Part shown: positions 11,890 through 24,359 of the stretch, one piece after another | How positions within the stretch are numbered: the first letter of the stretch is position 1 | Layout of the letters: each line of letters opens with the position of its first letter | Translations under genes and position numbers: made by a program | Assembly: GCA_022575985.1 (NCBI GenBank) | Contig: JAKSXM010000007.1 | Location: 52,606,501 to 52,670,500, forward strand | Length of the DNA stretch: 64,000 nt | Direction: 5' to 3' | Source of the DNA: Anagrus nilaparvatae | Taxonomy: Eukaryota > Arthropoda > Insecta > Hymenoptera > Mymaridae | The notes under the pieces: generated by a model | Database searches by the model: none | What the model saw: only the letters and a program-made list of their open reading frames with translations | What the model was told of the DNA's origin: nothing

Positions 11890-14800
11890 AACGTACAACT
11901 TACGTATTTTAACACAGTAAATATTCCATACGTTTGCAAGTATTTGTAATGTGGGTATTTACAGTGATTAACAGTTTTCAGTGGGGAAAAATATTTTAGC
12001 TTGTTCCTGGTCCAAAAAATAAAACAATAAAGGAATAGAATTTTCAGGACCCATTTTTCTAATACTAGATGAAAATTTTGTAAAAATTCTAATTCAATTT
12101 TTCTATTCCATGAATAATTTAACTTAAGTTCTCCATATCAGACAAATTTTAGGCATTTCTTTAGGACTATCTTTAACTAATTTTACCGAAAAATCCTAAT
12201 ATTGAACCAAAATTTTCCGTAATTTTCATCCTGTAACAGAAAAACTGATTCCTAGAAATTATGTCCAAAATATCTGCCCAGATACTAGAAATGCCTCTCC
12301 TTTTGTCTTACTTTTATTACCAATTTATACAACACGAAAAAAGTACAATAAATAACGCTCAAGTAAAAAATAAGTACTGCCAATAAATCCAAACATTCAA
12401 ATACAATTTTTCTTAAAACTTTTTTGATTAATCTGCTAAAAGATCACCTTCAAGATCAAAAACAATAAATCAAAGCATTACAATAGAATAAAAAAACCCC
12501 GCACATGAATAATTTAAATCCTAAACCGATTCCAGCCATTATAAAACAATTAAATTTTTTCAAAAACCGTTTACTTCTTAATATATATAATATAACAAGC
12601 AACATAATCTATTATTACTCAAAAGAAAAATGGTACATAAAAAAATAATCCACGTTAAAAAATATAATATATACCGATCGAAGTAACTACAACAATAGCA
12701 ATAAATATAACCTCGGAAGGAAATTTAGATCGAAATAAAAATCGGTCAAAAAAAAAATCACTGGTCAATTTTCTAAGCTCATATAATATGCAGTCACGAA
12801 TCATTGGTACTAGCTTCACATAAAAAATTTTTTATACAGTTCATCAAAGGTTCACATACATATCAGAGAAAGAAAAAATTTATACAGTTACATATCAGTA
12901 GGGTATAAGGACCGTTATCAAAAAGACTTTAAGTTTATTATGCATAAATGATTTTAATCATGAGTGATGATGCTCTATGGTTTATATTGATTTAATTGTT
13001 TGTATTAAAATTATTTTAGTGTGAGAATATACATATAAGAAGCAAATATCAAGGTAGAATAATATATATCTAAGGGCGTATCCTCGTGTAAGATGACAAT
13101 ATAAGATACGTTTTATTTAAAAAATAAATGCATTAATCATGAATATGGCAAATTAATAAATGCCATTTATGATAAAAACTGCATAATAATTCTCGCCCTT
13201 TTTCTTTTATAAAAAAATTTTTTTTACTTTATTACTGTCGGCACGATATCATTTTAAATATATTAGTGTAATAATATTTAAAAAAAAGTTATTGAAATGA
13301 GATATAGTTAAATTAAAGAGGATATTTTTCAATATTAAATAAAATTATATCAATAAGTAAGAAATCTCAAATTTATATCTTTTATTATACTCATTTATTA
13401 TGATATTTTATTTTATTTATTACTTTGGTCAAGATACAGTCGGTTTTAAATTGATTTTGATAATCATAATTTTGTTTTGTATGTTAGGTTGTTACTTGTT
13501 TGGTTTTTTAAAGAATGGCAGTTTATTGTGGAAGAAGTCTTAAAATTGAACTACACTAAAAAAAATTCGGTTGCTTGCTACCGAAATTCTGGTAGTAGAA
13601 TGAAATAAAACGTATAAAGCGAAATTCGAAGAAAATTTTTTTTTTTTGTTCTGAAAATATTTTTAATTATTAGAATATTTTTTGGAGTTTCAGTTAACAG
13701 TGCATTTAAAATTTTTTTGGACTTTTTGGGCTATTAAGACCCGCAAATACCTGGTGGTCCTCTATACCTGAATTCAAAAATAGCGTCAATACTACCATTT
13801 TTAAAAAATTTTTTTGATGAAACAAATAAAATATAATTTTTTTTAATTATCGTTATTTTTTAAAATTATTTTTAATATTACACAAAAGTAAAACGTAAAA
13901 TAAAATTACTATCAAAGTTTTGAACTAAAAGTTTAGAAGTAAAATAAATTATCATAAAAAATGAATACCGTTTTAATAATTGCAAGATATTTTATAATAT
14001 AATCATTCAAAAACAGAGGTAATCATAATTTCAAATGCGCAATCATTCAAAACGGGAAAGATTTTTAGAAAAAAGTTATATATCACATTTTATGTCTGAT
14101 AATTGGATAATTTTCTGACATTTGATAGTATTTTTTTCTTCTTCTTTTTATCTTATTTCTTGGATAATTTTAAATTTTTACTTTAAAGGGCTTTTTTATG
14201 CACAGAATTTAAAATTACTAAAGCTTGACAAAAAATTCAATATTTTTCTGCAACTATTGATTAAAATAAATAAATTCTTGAAAAAAAATTTGATTACATG
14301 CTTAAATAATCCAATTAACCATGAAAATAAAATCTGTTCAATGAACGAAAGAAATAAAGTTTCACATGAATAAAAATTTCAAATGGTAATAACTCAATTA
14401 ATAATAACGTAATTTAAATAATTGATAAAACTACAGTTACCATAAATTAAACTACCGACCATTTAAATAAATAAAACTTGAGTATTTGACAGATAGCAAC
14501 AAAAAAAAAAATGTAATTTTAAATTCCTTTCATAAATAAAATGAAAAATCTTCAATTAATATTTCTTAAACTCGCATATGTGTGTGTGTGTGTATTTTTC
14601 ATCGAGATATTTAAATATGATGTTCATTGGTTTATAAAAGATTATAACCTTATATATTATAATAGACAATAACGTTAACCTGTCAACGAGTAAGAAATTT
14701 GTGTTACAGGTTTAGCATAACTAATAATAAAAATTTTTTTTTATATATTTTTCAAGCGACACGTAACACGCGAAGATATCAAACTATATGAAACGGTGAA

Positions 14801-15410
14801 TTTATTAAATGTCATTCTCTCGTATTTATCATTACATCTGTTATCAAGATATCAAAAAGAAAACACAATTTTTTTCTTTTAATTAAATTCTAAAATTATT
14901 TTTTTTATCATTACATTAGAATAATAAAATGTTAAAAATACCGGTACTTTATTCGTCTCAAGTACGAATGTAATTCATCATTTTTTATAAATCTATTTTA
15001 ATATTGGACAAAAATATTTTTATACTTTTCTTGTTTGCGTACAAAAAATGTTTTAATATATTTAAACTATATAAAATGTTTAAGAAATATATATAAAAAA
15101 TATTAATTTTTTTTTTTGAATAACGGATTAAATATTATAATGTATAATTAAAAACAGTTGTTTTAGTAGAAAATCTAAGGCAGCAAAAAAAATTTAGAGC
15201 ATCGCATGCAAATATATTATAGAAATATTTTATGCTTGATTAAACAAAACTATTGTTATGCATAGAGTAGATTGGATGATGTTTTTAAATGAATTTTTAT
15301 TTTTTAAATTTATGGTATTGAGAAATTTAGTTAGTAAGATATTTTTTAAACTGGACGCTAACTGTGTAATGTAAGCTTTTGTGGGGCAGAATCTTTTTAT
15401 TTTGTTATTA
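11890..15410. other. AT-rich noncoding DNA
   Basis: No gene supported. Minor items: a duplicated TTTATACAGTT/CATATCAG phrase at 12,826-12,902; a short hairpin (TTCGGT ... ACCGAA) near 13,567-13,586 next to CACTAAAAAAAATT, which resembles one end of the small MITE at 44,577; and a (TG)n run at 14,579-14,594. The 83-codon open stretch at 14122-14373 is Lys/Asn/Phe-rich low-complexity sequence. Confidence 0.5.
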
Positions 15411-15412
15411 CT

Positions 15413-15675
15413 TTAACTCTTTCCTGAGGAATTGCCCCCACCACAAGTCACGTGATATACGCTTTACGCAGTTTATTTTACTTTATTTATTTAATATATT
15501 AATTTATTTAAAATAAAGTACTTGATAAATCATTTGTAAATAACTAATATTTTTATATTTAATGAATCAAAATAATTTTAAACGTTACTACATAGCTGTA
15601 GTACTACTCCATACACGCATACTAATGTAAGTCACACAGAGAACGATTTAGGGAGATTCCTCAGGAAAGAGTTAA
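15413..15675. mobile_element. TTAA-flanked MITE (piggyBac-type)
   Basis: Perfect 20-bp inverted ends: TTAACTCTTTCCTGAGGAAT at 15413-15432 and its reverse complement at 15656-15675. The outermost TTAA on each side matches the target duplication used by piggyBac-family transposons, leaving 16-bp terminal repeats starting CTCTTTCC. Length is 263 bp with no coding capacity, so it is non-autonomous. Perfect ends suggest relatively recent activity. Related ends occur at 25,693-25,704 and 42,987-43,333. Confidence 0.85.
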
Positions 15676-15679
15676 GATT

Positions 15680-16257
15680 TTCCTAAGAGTAAGTTTTTTC
15701 TGAAAATTTTTATGAACTTATAAGAAATTTTACTCTTATGGATAGTAAAATTACTTTAATATTTTAAAGCAATAGTTTGCATTTTAGTTATAAATTATCC
15801 ATTGTGATAATATCATGCTTAATTCACATCACGTGTTTATTATAAATAGCAACATAAAAGAGGATCAGCTAACATTTTATTTTAATATTTAGTACTTTAT
15901 TAATTGACTGTGTTAAACCTATAACCTCTAAAAGAATTTTAAATTTTAATTTAAAAACTTAATTTTACACTCTAATATCTTTCATGTTCTCATCAGTAGA
16001 ATCGAAGCTTTTAGCTGACATAAACTTCAATGAAAATTAATAAGTATTCAATTAATATTAACTATAAAACTTTTTTTCTTAAAACCATACCTGATATCGT
16101 ATCTTTATATAGACTGTTGAAGTCAATTCTCTTTTGAGAAATATTTTTACTACTAAATTATAATGACATCGTGTAAAAGAAGTATCTGTTTTCTATTGTA
16201 AAAATAAAAACTGGCTTGTCACGGTGTGTTTTCATTTCACAAATTCGGGATTAAATT
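15680..16257. other. AT-rich noncoding DNA
   Basis: Nothing recognisable. Confidence 0.45.
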
Positions 16258-16294
16258 TTTCTCGCAAGTAAAATGAATTTTAAAGATTATATAA
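16258..16294 (+). promoter_or_regulatory. Palindrome-14bp-TATA composite motif, copy 3
   Basis: TTTCTCGCAAGTAAAA (16258-16273) has one mismatch in the right arm. Then come 14 bp and TATATAA at 16288-16294. Roughly 25-30 bp after the TATA the base composition changes sharply: the less AT-rich block starting near 16319 begins where transcription would be predicted to start. This is the best case for the motif acting as a promoter. Confidence 0.65.
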
Positions 16295-16318
16295 AGAAGA
16301 CAATCAAAATTTTACTTA

Positions 16319-16573
16319 ATGGAGTCGTTGTACGCAGTTAATTCGCAGTTAATCGTTGGCGCTTTTCAAATTCGAATTGTGCAATTATATTCGAAAGGTC
16401 CATGGAAAACCTTGTCTAACGATCTCTCTAGGGTTTCTAATAAAATTCGTTGGCCCCAATTATATGCAAATAAAAAAAAAATTGCTTACAAAATGCTAGA
16501 AAATAAAAAAAAAACCTATAAAATAATTAGAATTAAACTTTACATTCTTCATCTGAGCTTTTCTCATATATAA
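16319..16573 (+). other. GC-elevated unit downstream of composite promoter; RNA or short ORF
   Basis: About 150 bases (16,319-16,470) are distinctly richer in G and C than the flanks. An ATG at 16319 opens 84 codons. The first ~50 (Met-Glu-Ser-Leu-Tyr-Ala-Val-Asn ... Gly-Pro-Trp-Lys-Thr-Leu) lie in the GC-elevated part; the rest is Lys/Ile-rich and looks like read-through into AT-rich DNA. As an RNA, it could form a local hairpin around TTCGAATTGTGCAATTATATTCGAA (within 16,372-16,400). However, a TTTT at 16363-16366 would stop Pol III after ~50 nt. I do not recognise U6, U6atac, 7SK, RNase P or MRP signatures. Function unknown; either a small RNA or a short peptide gene is possible. Confidence 0.3.
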
Positions 16574-16579
16574 ATAAGA

Positions 16580-17925
16580 TTTGCTAAAAATTCTAAAACG
16601 TTATTTTAATTGATAGTCTAATGCTCTCAAGCCTTTAAAAAACATAATTTTTAACATGTAAAATGTCTAGTCTAATATATATATATATAAAATAAACAAG
16701 TTTTTGATGCTTGTCGTATATAGATAAACACGCATATAAATAAATTTGTATTATATTATAAAAGATTTTGTACGCCTGCAGGTGAGATTATTAATTATAT
16801 CTACAACATTGTGACTGTTCAATTTCCCTTGTTTTTTTCTTTCTTACATACCAGTGTGCTTCTTTATGTTAATAATTTTTACAAAAAATGTACTTACTAT
16901 GACGGAAGTTTTTAATATTACTTGTCATTTATTACCTTTTTTTATACATTAAATAAAATTATTGTTTTTAAGACTTTTATACCATACAAAGTAGGTAAAA
17001 AAAATTATTTTAATATACGCAAAAATGAATTTATTGTTTTTAAACTTTTTTTTTTTACTTACGCATAAATTTTAATAAAATAAACAGAATAAGAATAAGA
17101 AAAATAATAAAAATTTATTTTATAAAATAAATATAAATATTTATAGAAAAAAAGGAAGTAAATACATGCGGATATCACGTTAAGATCGACATTGTTTACT
17201 CATTTTTACAATTTTTTAAAGGATAAGAGAAGAAGAAAAAAAAGGGTACAATAATAATAAAATAAATGTATGTAGAGTAGGTATAGTATTCTTCGGTTAC
17301 AATAGATACATTTCGCACACTATTTTCTTGAATCTTCTTCAAGCTCACGAGAATTTTTCTCATTTTTATGTTATATTCACAAATCAGTACTTTGTCTTTG
17401 TACATCAATGGGGTATTACAATAGAAAATACGTGCAATTTTAAACGCTTTATTTTTATACTTTGACTTTTTAATGTAAAGTATGATGTTTAAATATTCAA
17501 TAAAGTATATCAAAATCAAAGTATATATTTACACTTATATAAATTCAATAGGATGTATTTATTTCTCATCGGTTTGTTTTTTATTTTCAATGGATATTAT
17601 GATTCTTTTATATTGTGTGAAATGACAAAAGCTTATGGACTTTTTATATTGTTGTATGATCAATAAATTTACAATTACAGTGTATATTATCATTAAATTA
17701 TATGAATAACGTATCATTAAATGATATTTATTAAATATAGTCATTATAAATAATGGAACTTGTTTCTTTTTTTAAAAAAAATTTTAATTTATTTTTCTTT
17801 TATAAGTTTATTGTTAAGGAATGACAATGATTTTTTTTTTTTTTGTAATACTTGATTTTGTTTGTGGAAATTCTTAACGTCATTAGGAATGAAATGATAA
17901 TTAATTTTTATTTGGTACGTGGCTT
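16580..17925. other. AT-rich noncoding DNA
   Basis: Open stretches at 17196-17519 and 17559-17744 (minus) have random AT-rich composition and no motifs. Nothing else is seen. Confidence 0.5.
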
Positions 17926-17932
17926 TTACAAT

Positions 17933-17946
17933 TGGCGCCCAACGTG
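17933..17946 (+). other. Retroelement primer-binding site (tRNA-Lys type)
   Basis: TGGCGCCCAACGTG matches the first 14 bases of the classical primer-binding site complementary to the 3' end of tRNA-Lys(1,2) used by many LTR retroelements. It follows a CA two bases earlier (17929-17930), as expected just after a 5' LTR. The match ends at TG, where a full site would continue with GGGC. The LTR start and any gag/pol are not identifiable, so this is a remnant. The sequence just downstream (GAAATATCAGGTACT at ~18,012) recurs at ~37,773. Confidence 0.6.
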
Positions 17947-18385
17947 TAGTAAATTCCGAATTTTTTTTATAAATTTATTGGTTTACGAGTACTATGGGTG
18001 TGCAGTTACAAGAAATATCAGGTACTCGGTGCAAAAATTCAAATTTTTTTGGGTTTTTCGAATTTTTAGCCACAGTTATTTTGGATTCAATCCATACCTG
18101 CAGTCGTTTTTCAACAATTTTGGCCTTTTAAATTTTATTTATATCACGCACTGCTACCAAAATATTAAGGTGCCAAAATTTAAAAACATTGTATCTGACT
18201 ATCTATATTATTTCGATTAGCTATCACCATAATAGTTCACACATAAATAATATTCCTGCAGCTGATTCTGTTAAAAACAAATATTAGTATTACAATAATT
18301 TTTGAGAGTGTAAATATAACAAATAGCATAAAGCTTCGATATTTTGTTTCACAACTGCTTTACTACTTTTTACTATAAATGTTTA
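17947..18385 (+). mobile_element. Probable leader remnant of the LTR element
   Basis: Sequence after the primer-binding site includes GAAATATCAGGTACTCGG and then AATTT/GGGTTTTT phrases that resemble 37,765-37,820, beside the gypsy-like pol remnant. The 122-codon open frame at 17852-18220 spans the primer-binding site and is Phe/Tyr-rich without gag-like motifs, so it is not accepted as a protein. Confidence 0.35.
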
Positions 18386-18389
18386 CAAA

Positions 18390-18428
18390 AACACATACAC
18401 CCACACACACACACATACATATACATAA
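18390..18428. repeat. (CA)n-rich microsatellite
   Basis: CACATACACCCACACACACACA-type imperfect dinucleotide repeat. Confidence 0.9.
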
Positions 18429-18440
18429 ATATAAGTTAGA

Positions 18441-18570
18441 CGTTTGTTTAGTTAGGGCGCCACATGGAACAACCCGTTACTTCTTTAAGTGTCGTCGTAT
18501 TAAAGTCACCAAGCTACCGACTTATTGCATATTTACTTGTCCACGACTCTTCCTGATGTCTTAAGTTTCG
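18441..18570. other. GC-elevated block with GGCGCC core
   Basis: Contains AGGGCGCCACATGGAACAAC near 18,454. Read on the minus strand this is ...CATG followed by TGGCGCCCTAAC, an 8-11-base resemblance to a tRNA-Lys primer-binding site in opposite orientation. It may be LTR-derived, but the match is short and unsupported by other element features. Confidence 0.2.
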
Positions 18571-18574
18571 TGTT

Positions 18575-21500
18575 TTCTTTTTAAGTTTCTCATGTTTAAC
18601 TGATATTTTATTAATATAGAATGTGTCAGTGTGTTTGTTATGCGTTATTAACAACATTTACATTCTCCTCTTATTTTATTAATTTAAATTAAAAAACCCA
18701 TAATTAATTTTTTTTTTTTTAATAAAGTAATTACATATCAAAATTTTTTTTAATTAAAATAAAAATAATATTTTTTTATAAAATAACTAACATCAATCAT
18801 TAAAATAACATTATTATAAAATTTATTATAAAGAAAAATACAGTATAACTTAAAAGTAATAAATTTTCATAAAGAAAAAAAAAAGCTACTGGGTAATAAC
18901 TCATTTAATTATTTGGTTCCGTTTGTAACCTATATATTTTTACAATGTAAAAGAAAAGAACAGGTGTTAAAAGAATTGAATATCTGTCACATCAGAATTC
19001 CGATTGAATCACAAGAAGATTTATATAGTTGAATGAAAAAAAATATAATTTTGTACTACATAAGATGAATTTTAAAGTGACATATATTTGTCATATAAAT
19101 TGAAATAAACTATATAATTATAAACGAGTTTTAATAAAATGAATTTCATACTAATTATAATGTTCGATTTTTTTTATGAAATTAATTTTATGGTATATTA
19201 AATTAGCTAGGGGGTGACATTTACGTCATACTTTATTTAAATATAGGTATATGTAATTATTGCTGGCAGGTTTTATTAAAGAATGTTTTATTTATTTTAT
19301 AACTGTTGTAGTACTAGGTTAATTATTTTTATATGGCTGGTTCTTTTTGGATTTGGGTGTTTTGCATATTAGGAAGGTTTTAGAGCTTTAAAAATTTTGC
19401 TTATGTATTTTGATAATTTTTTGTAATACGAATAACTACACTCTGAATATTACTATTATTTTTACAGTGTAATTACTAGCACATTTACTTATATTAAAAA
19501 AAAAACAAAATTTAGAATTATATGCTATAATGGCAAATCAAAAGTGTCTTAAAAAAATGTAATTACTTTATTAAAAAAAAAAATTAATTATGGGTTTTTT
19601 AATTTAAATTAATAAAATAAAAATCCAAAATTCCCAACCTAAAAAGAACTACCCATATATAATCACAGTGCTTATACACGTTTAATCCAATATATCAAAA
19701 ACGATTTCTACCATAAATTAATAAATTCAATACATATATATATATAATTGCTTCTTGTTTATACTTAAATACAAATTCATAAAATATTCAATCAAAATAT
19801 TAAATTATCTATCAGAAACTTTATTAATAGAAAAAGTAAAAAAGTAATTTAAAAAATATGTACCAATTTTAAAACACAAATAAAAGTTTACGGTATCGAA
19901 TTGAAAGTCTGCATAATTCTCTATATATACAATTGAAAAACACCCACATTACTTCAATACACCCACCATTTTTACAATATAAAAAATAAACATTTTGTAA
20001 CTTATATATGATTAACGGGTTTTAAGTTAACTGTGCATAATCCCTTTAAAGGTTAAGTTCAAAAAAAAATATATTACCTATATATTTTCATTATAAAATC
20101 TGTCTATCATATCTAAAAAAAAAAATTTTGCTGTTATTGTTTTAAAAAAGGTAAAAAAGATATTTTAAATTCATTAACGTGAGTTCATCTTCAATATTAC
20201 ATCATTGACACAAATATTTATTATTAAAATATACTATGAGAATATATTTTAATTTCCTACTTACTTACTTAATATATATAAATTCGTGACAATCGTGACC
20301 TTAAACTTGGTGCTGCCTAAACAATAGTTTTTTTTTTTTTTTAGCTACTGGCTATTTATATATTCAATTTATATATACAATAAAATTCAATTAAATTAAA
20401 AGGAGTCTCAATATTTATTATATAAGGAAATATATTTAGAAGAGGAAAAAAATTGTCCCTTTTAGGTGCTATCGTTATTACTTCGATTAACTTTTTTTAT
20501 TCTAATTTATGTATTTATAAAGAAGGTATTTAGAATTTTCATTGTTTTTTTGTTTTGTAGTTTATGATTATTGTTTTTTTGAATTAATATGTACTTTGAA
20601 TATATCAATTGTCCTGTTATTATCAATTAACATTTTAAGATATTGACTTTTTTTTTGTGTCAAATCAGTTTGAATTAACAGTTTTTTAGTTTTGTGGGAA
20701 AATAACTAAAAATTAACTCTGGTCAGTATTTTTTATGGATTAAGGACTTTATAAATTGTTAAGTCCTTTATGAAGTTTTTTTGGTTTTTTTCGTTATAAA
20801 TTATTTATGTTTTAAATATGGCTCATATTTTTGAAAAATTATTTAAAAAAAGTGATAAAAATATCAGAAATTGATTTTAGATCTTGAAAAAAACTTTAAA
20901 TTCTAATATCGACACGAAACGCCCCATATAAATTTTTTTCCACATTTTATTTTCAATTAAATGCTTAGTTATAGAATTAATAAAATTTTTTATATTAAAA
21001 ATTAAATAGCATAAAATTTAATTTCCTACAAACATGTAGTGAATCGAATGAAATTGATTAGAAAGAACAAGTGCGAAAAAAAAACAGAAGAAATGATTAT
21101 TTTAAAGTTTATTTCCTATATTTATAAAGTACAGAAACGAGTAAAAAAAAAGTTTTATATAATAAAAAAAATTTTCAATGTTTTCTGTTCCGCATTCTTA
21201 GTACGAAGCATCTTTAAAGATCGCGATAGGTATTATATGGATAAGCAAATTACTCAAGTTTTCTAGGTCTTTTCCTCTATTGTAAAAAATAAAATCACCA
21301 TAAAAAGTAGAGATGCACAAAAAAAATTGTTATTATTTTAAGTTAAACATGTGTAAATATAAAGTATGCATTATGAGGAGCAAAGTCGACAATGAGTACG
21401 TTCTGGATCAGTAAGTAGAAAAAAAATTTTTTTCAACTCTAAAATTATTATGCGGTTTTATCTTATTTACGTATACACAGTAACTAGAATTATTAATTGT

Positions 21501-23290
21501 AATATAGTGAAAATTGCCTGACTGACCTAGCACGCGTTCGTGTGTGATAATATTCAAAATTTAAAATATTGTTCTTAGAGAATAGAAAAAAATCTAAATT
21601 TTCTAATTATATAGTAAAAATTAAAAAAATTTTTTTTTCAAATAAATATTTTATAATGTGTAACGGGTCTCGTAGTATTTTTTTTATGTAAATTATATTT
21701 AAGATTTATCTATATATTCACCTGTAAAAACAAATTTTTTTTCCTATTATTACTACAATTAATAAGTGATTTATCAAACGAGAAAATGATAAGTCTGGCT
21801 TTATATAAAATTATATATTAACTTTAATAAAATGTCAGTAATTTATCAATCTAATTATATATATTTATGATTCTAGATTATCATTATTATTACTTTTTTT
21901 GCTCGTATGATAATTTCAATTATTTTTTGATTTATTGTGATTTTAAGAATTTTAAGTTGCGTGGCTTAAATGGGATTTTGGGGTGGAATGTAAGGATAAA
22001 TTTGGTCTTTTTAAGGTAAGTGGGTTAATGAGGGCCTTTAAGGCTAGAAATATTATTAGGTACCTAAAAAATATTAATTAAACCTTCAGAAAATCATTTA
22101 CACATTTACAGGAAAAAACCCACCAGGCGCCAATAATTTCTCCTCCTATCTAATTATTCAATACAAATTAATAAACCGGCTCTCTTATTAAACCAGCATA
22201 ATCAAGTCCAATATATCATCCAGTATAAATAAAATTAACGTTATTAAAATAAAATAAAAAATTCCAATACATACAAACTCATAATATAAAATTATGTCAA
22301 TGACATAATCAAAAAAGGTATAAATTATAATCTTAATATAAAAAGCGTAGTTGGTAGCTGAAAAAAAATGTATATAGACCATATATTATAATACAGCTAT
22401 ATAATATAAACATCGTTAATCAATTCATGATCTTATATATATATAGAAGTGTTATATATTAGCTGACCTAGAAGGAAGAAACGAAGAAGATTATATTATA
22501 TATTGAATTTTCTTCCCGCATATATATGTCTTTTTTTACTGTTATCTATATCTGTCTTTCAAAAAATCTTTTCTTGACACTTAAAGACAACATTCGATTG
22601 TATTATTTGTTTATACTATTTTTTTACATGACTTATTCAATTTTTTATTTATTTGTTACCTGTAAATATTTTATTGTTACATGTTGTTTTAGAGATATGA
22701 TATATTTTTTTCAAACTAATCATTTATCAAATTTTTATTTCTAATTTTTGTTTGTAGTTGCTCTAGTTGAATTGTTTGAAATAATATTAATTTTTTAGAT
22801 TATTACTAATTTATCATGCAAACGATTTAACGGTTATATTTTGACAATTATGTATTACGTAATCTTTTTATAAATGATTGACAAATATCATACAGCATTT
22901 GATTTAAAAAAAAAAATTTGCTTAAAACAAATATTTTTAATTTTCCATTTGATAATTTTGGTAGTAGAGGGTGATTTTGTAACTTTTAAATAATATTTCA
23001 TGTAACTGCAAAGTTAAATGTAATTAGACTCTTGCATTTTGACTGGAGTACATTATTTTGTAAATTTTTCTTAATCACCAAATGATAAAAAATACTTAGA
23101 ACTTGTTATGTATTATTTATAGCTTCGTGAAAGATATATTATACAAATTATTTTCATATAAGGAACCAAGGAATCGGAGTAGTTATCTAATGATAAAATG
23201 ATAGTTTACAGATTAATTTAAAAATTTAACAAAATTTAAAATTAAAATTATTTTAAGTTCATAATATACAAGAAAAATAATTTGATATAG
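18575..23290. other. AT-rich noncoding DNA
   Basis: No gene, RNA or mobile element boundary is supported over this long stretch. Open frames at 21039-21266, 22188-22382 and 22526-22744 are Lys/Ile/Phe/Tyr-rich chance frames. A GGCGCC at ~22,126 is isolated. Confidence 0.5.
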
Positions 23291-23293
23291 TTC

Positions 23294-23330
23294 TTATATA
23301 AAGTAAAAAAGTCTTTTCTCTTTCGAGAAA
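23294..23330 (-). promoter_or_regulatory. Palindrome-14bp-TATA composite motif, copy 4
   Basis: On the minus strand: TTTCTCGAAAGAGAAA (23330-23315), 14 bp, TATATAA (23300-23294). Arms are perfect. Downstream on the minus strand is ordinary AT-rich sequence with an early T run, so no RNA gene can be proposed. Confidence 0.55.
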
Positions 23331-23607
23331 AATAACTTCTTTGAATTAAAAAATGTAATAAATTTATTTTTTTGCCAAATTTAGTCACTCGGTTAATAAC
23401 TATGAATTAATATTTCGTTTGGAAAAAACCAACTAACGCAAGTATTCAAGCATAGCTATGATATTCCGAGTAATAAGATTCTAGTAATCCAAAGAAGACT
23501 AATTACTACAAAAGTTTAACGCCATCCGTAATAAAATTTCACCAAAAAACAATTAAATCTTAAGGCTACACTTTATTATTAAGATATTTATTAATATATA
23601 TATATTT

Positions 23608-23889
23608 ATGCTTTCCTTTTGGAACTCCTTACCTGAAGAAATACGTTTGTCGACTTCCGAGTCGACTTCAATTGATGCTTTTAAGTGCAACCTCAATCAA
23701 CACCTCCTCGATATCGACAAACGTAGTTCTAATGTTCAATAAACTATACTTTTCCATAAACCTTAAAAATTAAATTAATTTCCTAAAGCGCCTCGCCTCT
23801 AATCTATTTACCTTATTCCTTAACTTTAAACATGGCATCGGCCATGCCTGCGACAAATTTTCTCAAAATAAATAAATAAATAAATAAAC
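23608..23889 (+). mobile_element. 3' end of a non-LTR retrotransposon (RT C-terminus)
   Basis: 44 codons (23608-23742, ending TAA) encode Phe-Trp-Asn-Ser-Leu-Pro-Glu-Glu-Ile-Arg, then a Ser/Thr-rich stretch, then Phe-Lys-x-Asn-Leu and His-Leu-Leu. The (F/Y)WNSLPxxIR...FKxxL signature is typical of the extreme C-terminus of LINE reverse-transcriptase polyproteins in animals. After the stop comes a ~150-bp 3'UTR with a perfect hairpin CATGGC-ATCG-GCCATG (23831-23846), then an (AAAT)n tail at 23866-23889, as in many LINE 3' ends. Everything upstream is lost, so this is a 5'-truncated copy. The clade cannot be assigned from so short a piece. Confidence 0.78.
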
Positions 23890-24091
23890 TTTTTTACCTA
23901 AAATCTTAAATTCCTTCAAATTTATTATTGTTAAAAATTTTTAAATTTATACTCATGTTAAAAATTTAAAATTAAACTTTTACTCATGTTAAAATTAAAA
24001 ATTTAAATTTTATAATCATGTGTAAGCAACTTATTACATTTTCTTTTGTACCTCTAAACTTTGTACAATCCTGTACGATAATCACTTTAAT

Positions 24092-24113
24092 AAAAAAAAA
24101 AAAAAAAAAAAAA
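24092..24113 (+). repeat. Poly(A) tract, 22 A
   Basis: Follows CACTTTAAT and a short hairpin (GTACAATCCTGTAC, ~24,063-24,076). It may be the tail of a second retrotransposed sequence, but no parent is recognisable in 23,890-24,091. Confidence 0.6.
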
Positions 24114-24319
24114 TATAAAGAGAATTTTTTTCTATTCTTAAAGTATAATACCAAATTTTAAATGACTTTGATAAAGTAATTGTAAAATAAAATATCCCGT
24201 AATTCTGATACGTATAATTTACAGACATAATAAACTTGTAATAGCAGATATATTTTATTTAATTTACATATATTTTTTGATGTTACAGAAAGATAAATTT
24301 TAGTAATACAGTTCTATAC

Positions 24320-24356
24320 TTATATAGAGTAAAGAATGCTTTTCTCTTTCGAGAAA
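24320..24356 (-). promoter_or_regulatory. Palindrome-14bp-TATA composite motif, copy 5
   Basis: On the minus strand: TTTCTCGAAAGAGAAA (24356-24341), 14 bp, TATATAA (24326-24320). It shares the GAAA centre with copy 4, 1 kb away in the same orientation. Sequence between and beyond is not repeated. Confidence 0.55.
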
Positions 24357-24359
24357 AAT

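Noticed and set aside
17852..18220. 122-codon open frame
   Set aside because: Runs through the retroelement primer-binding site and has no gag-like features; random AT-rich composition.
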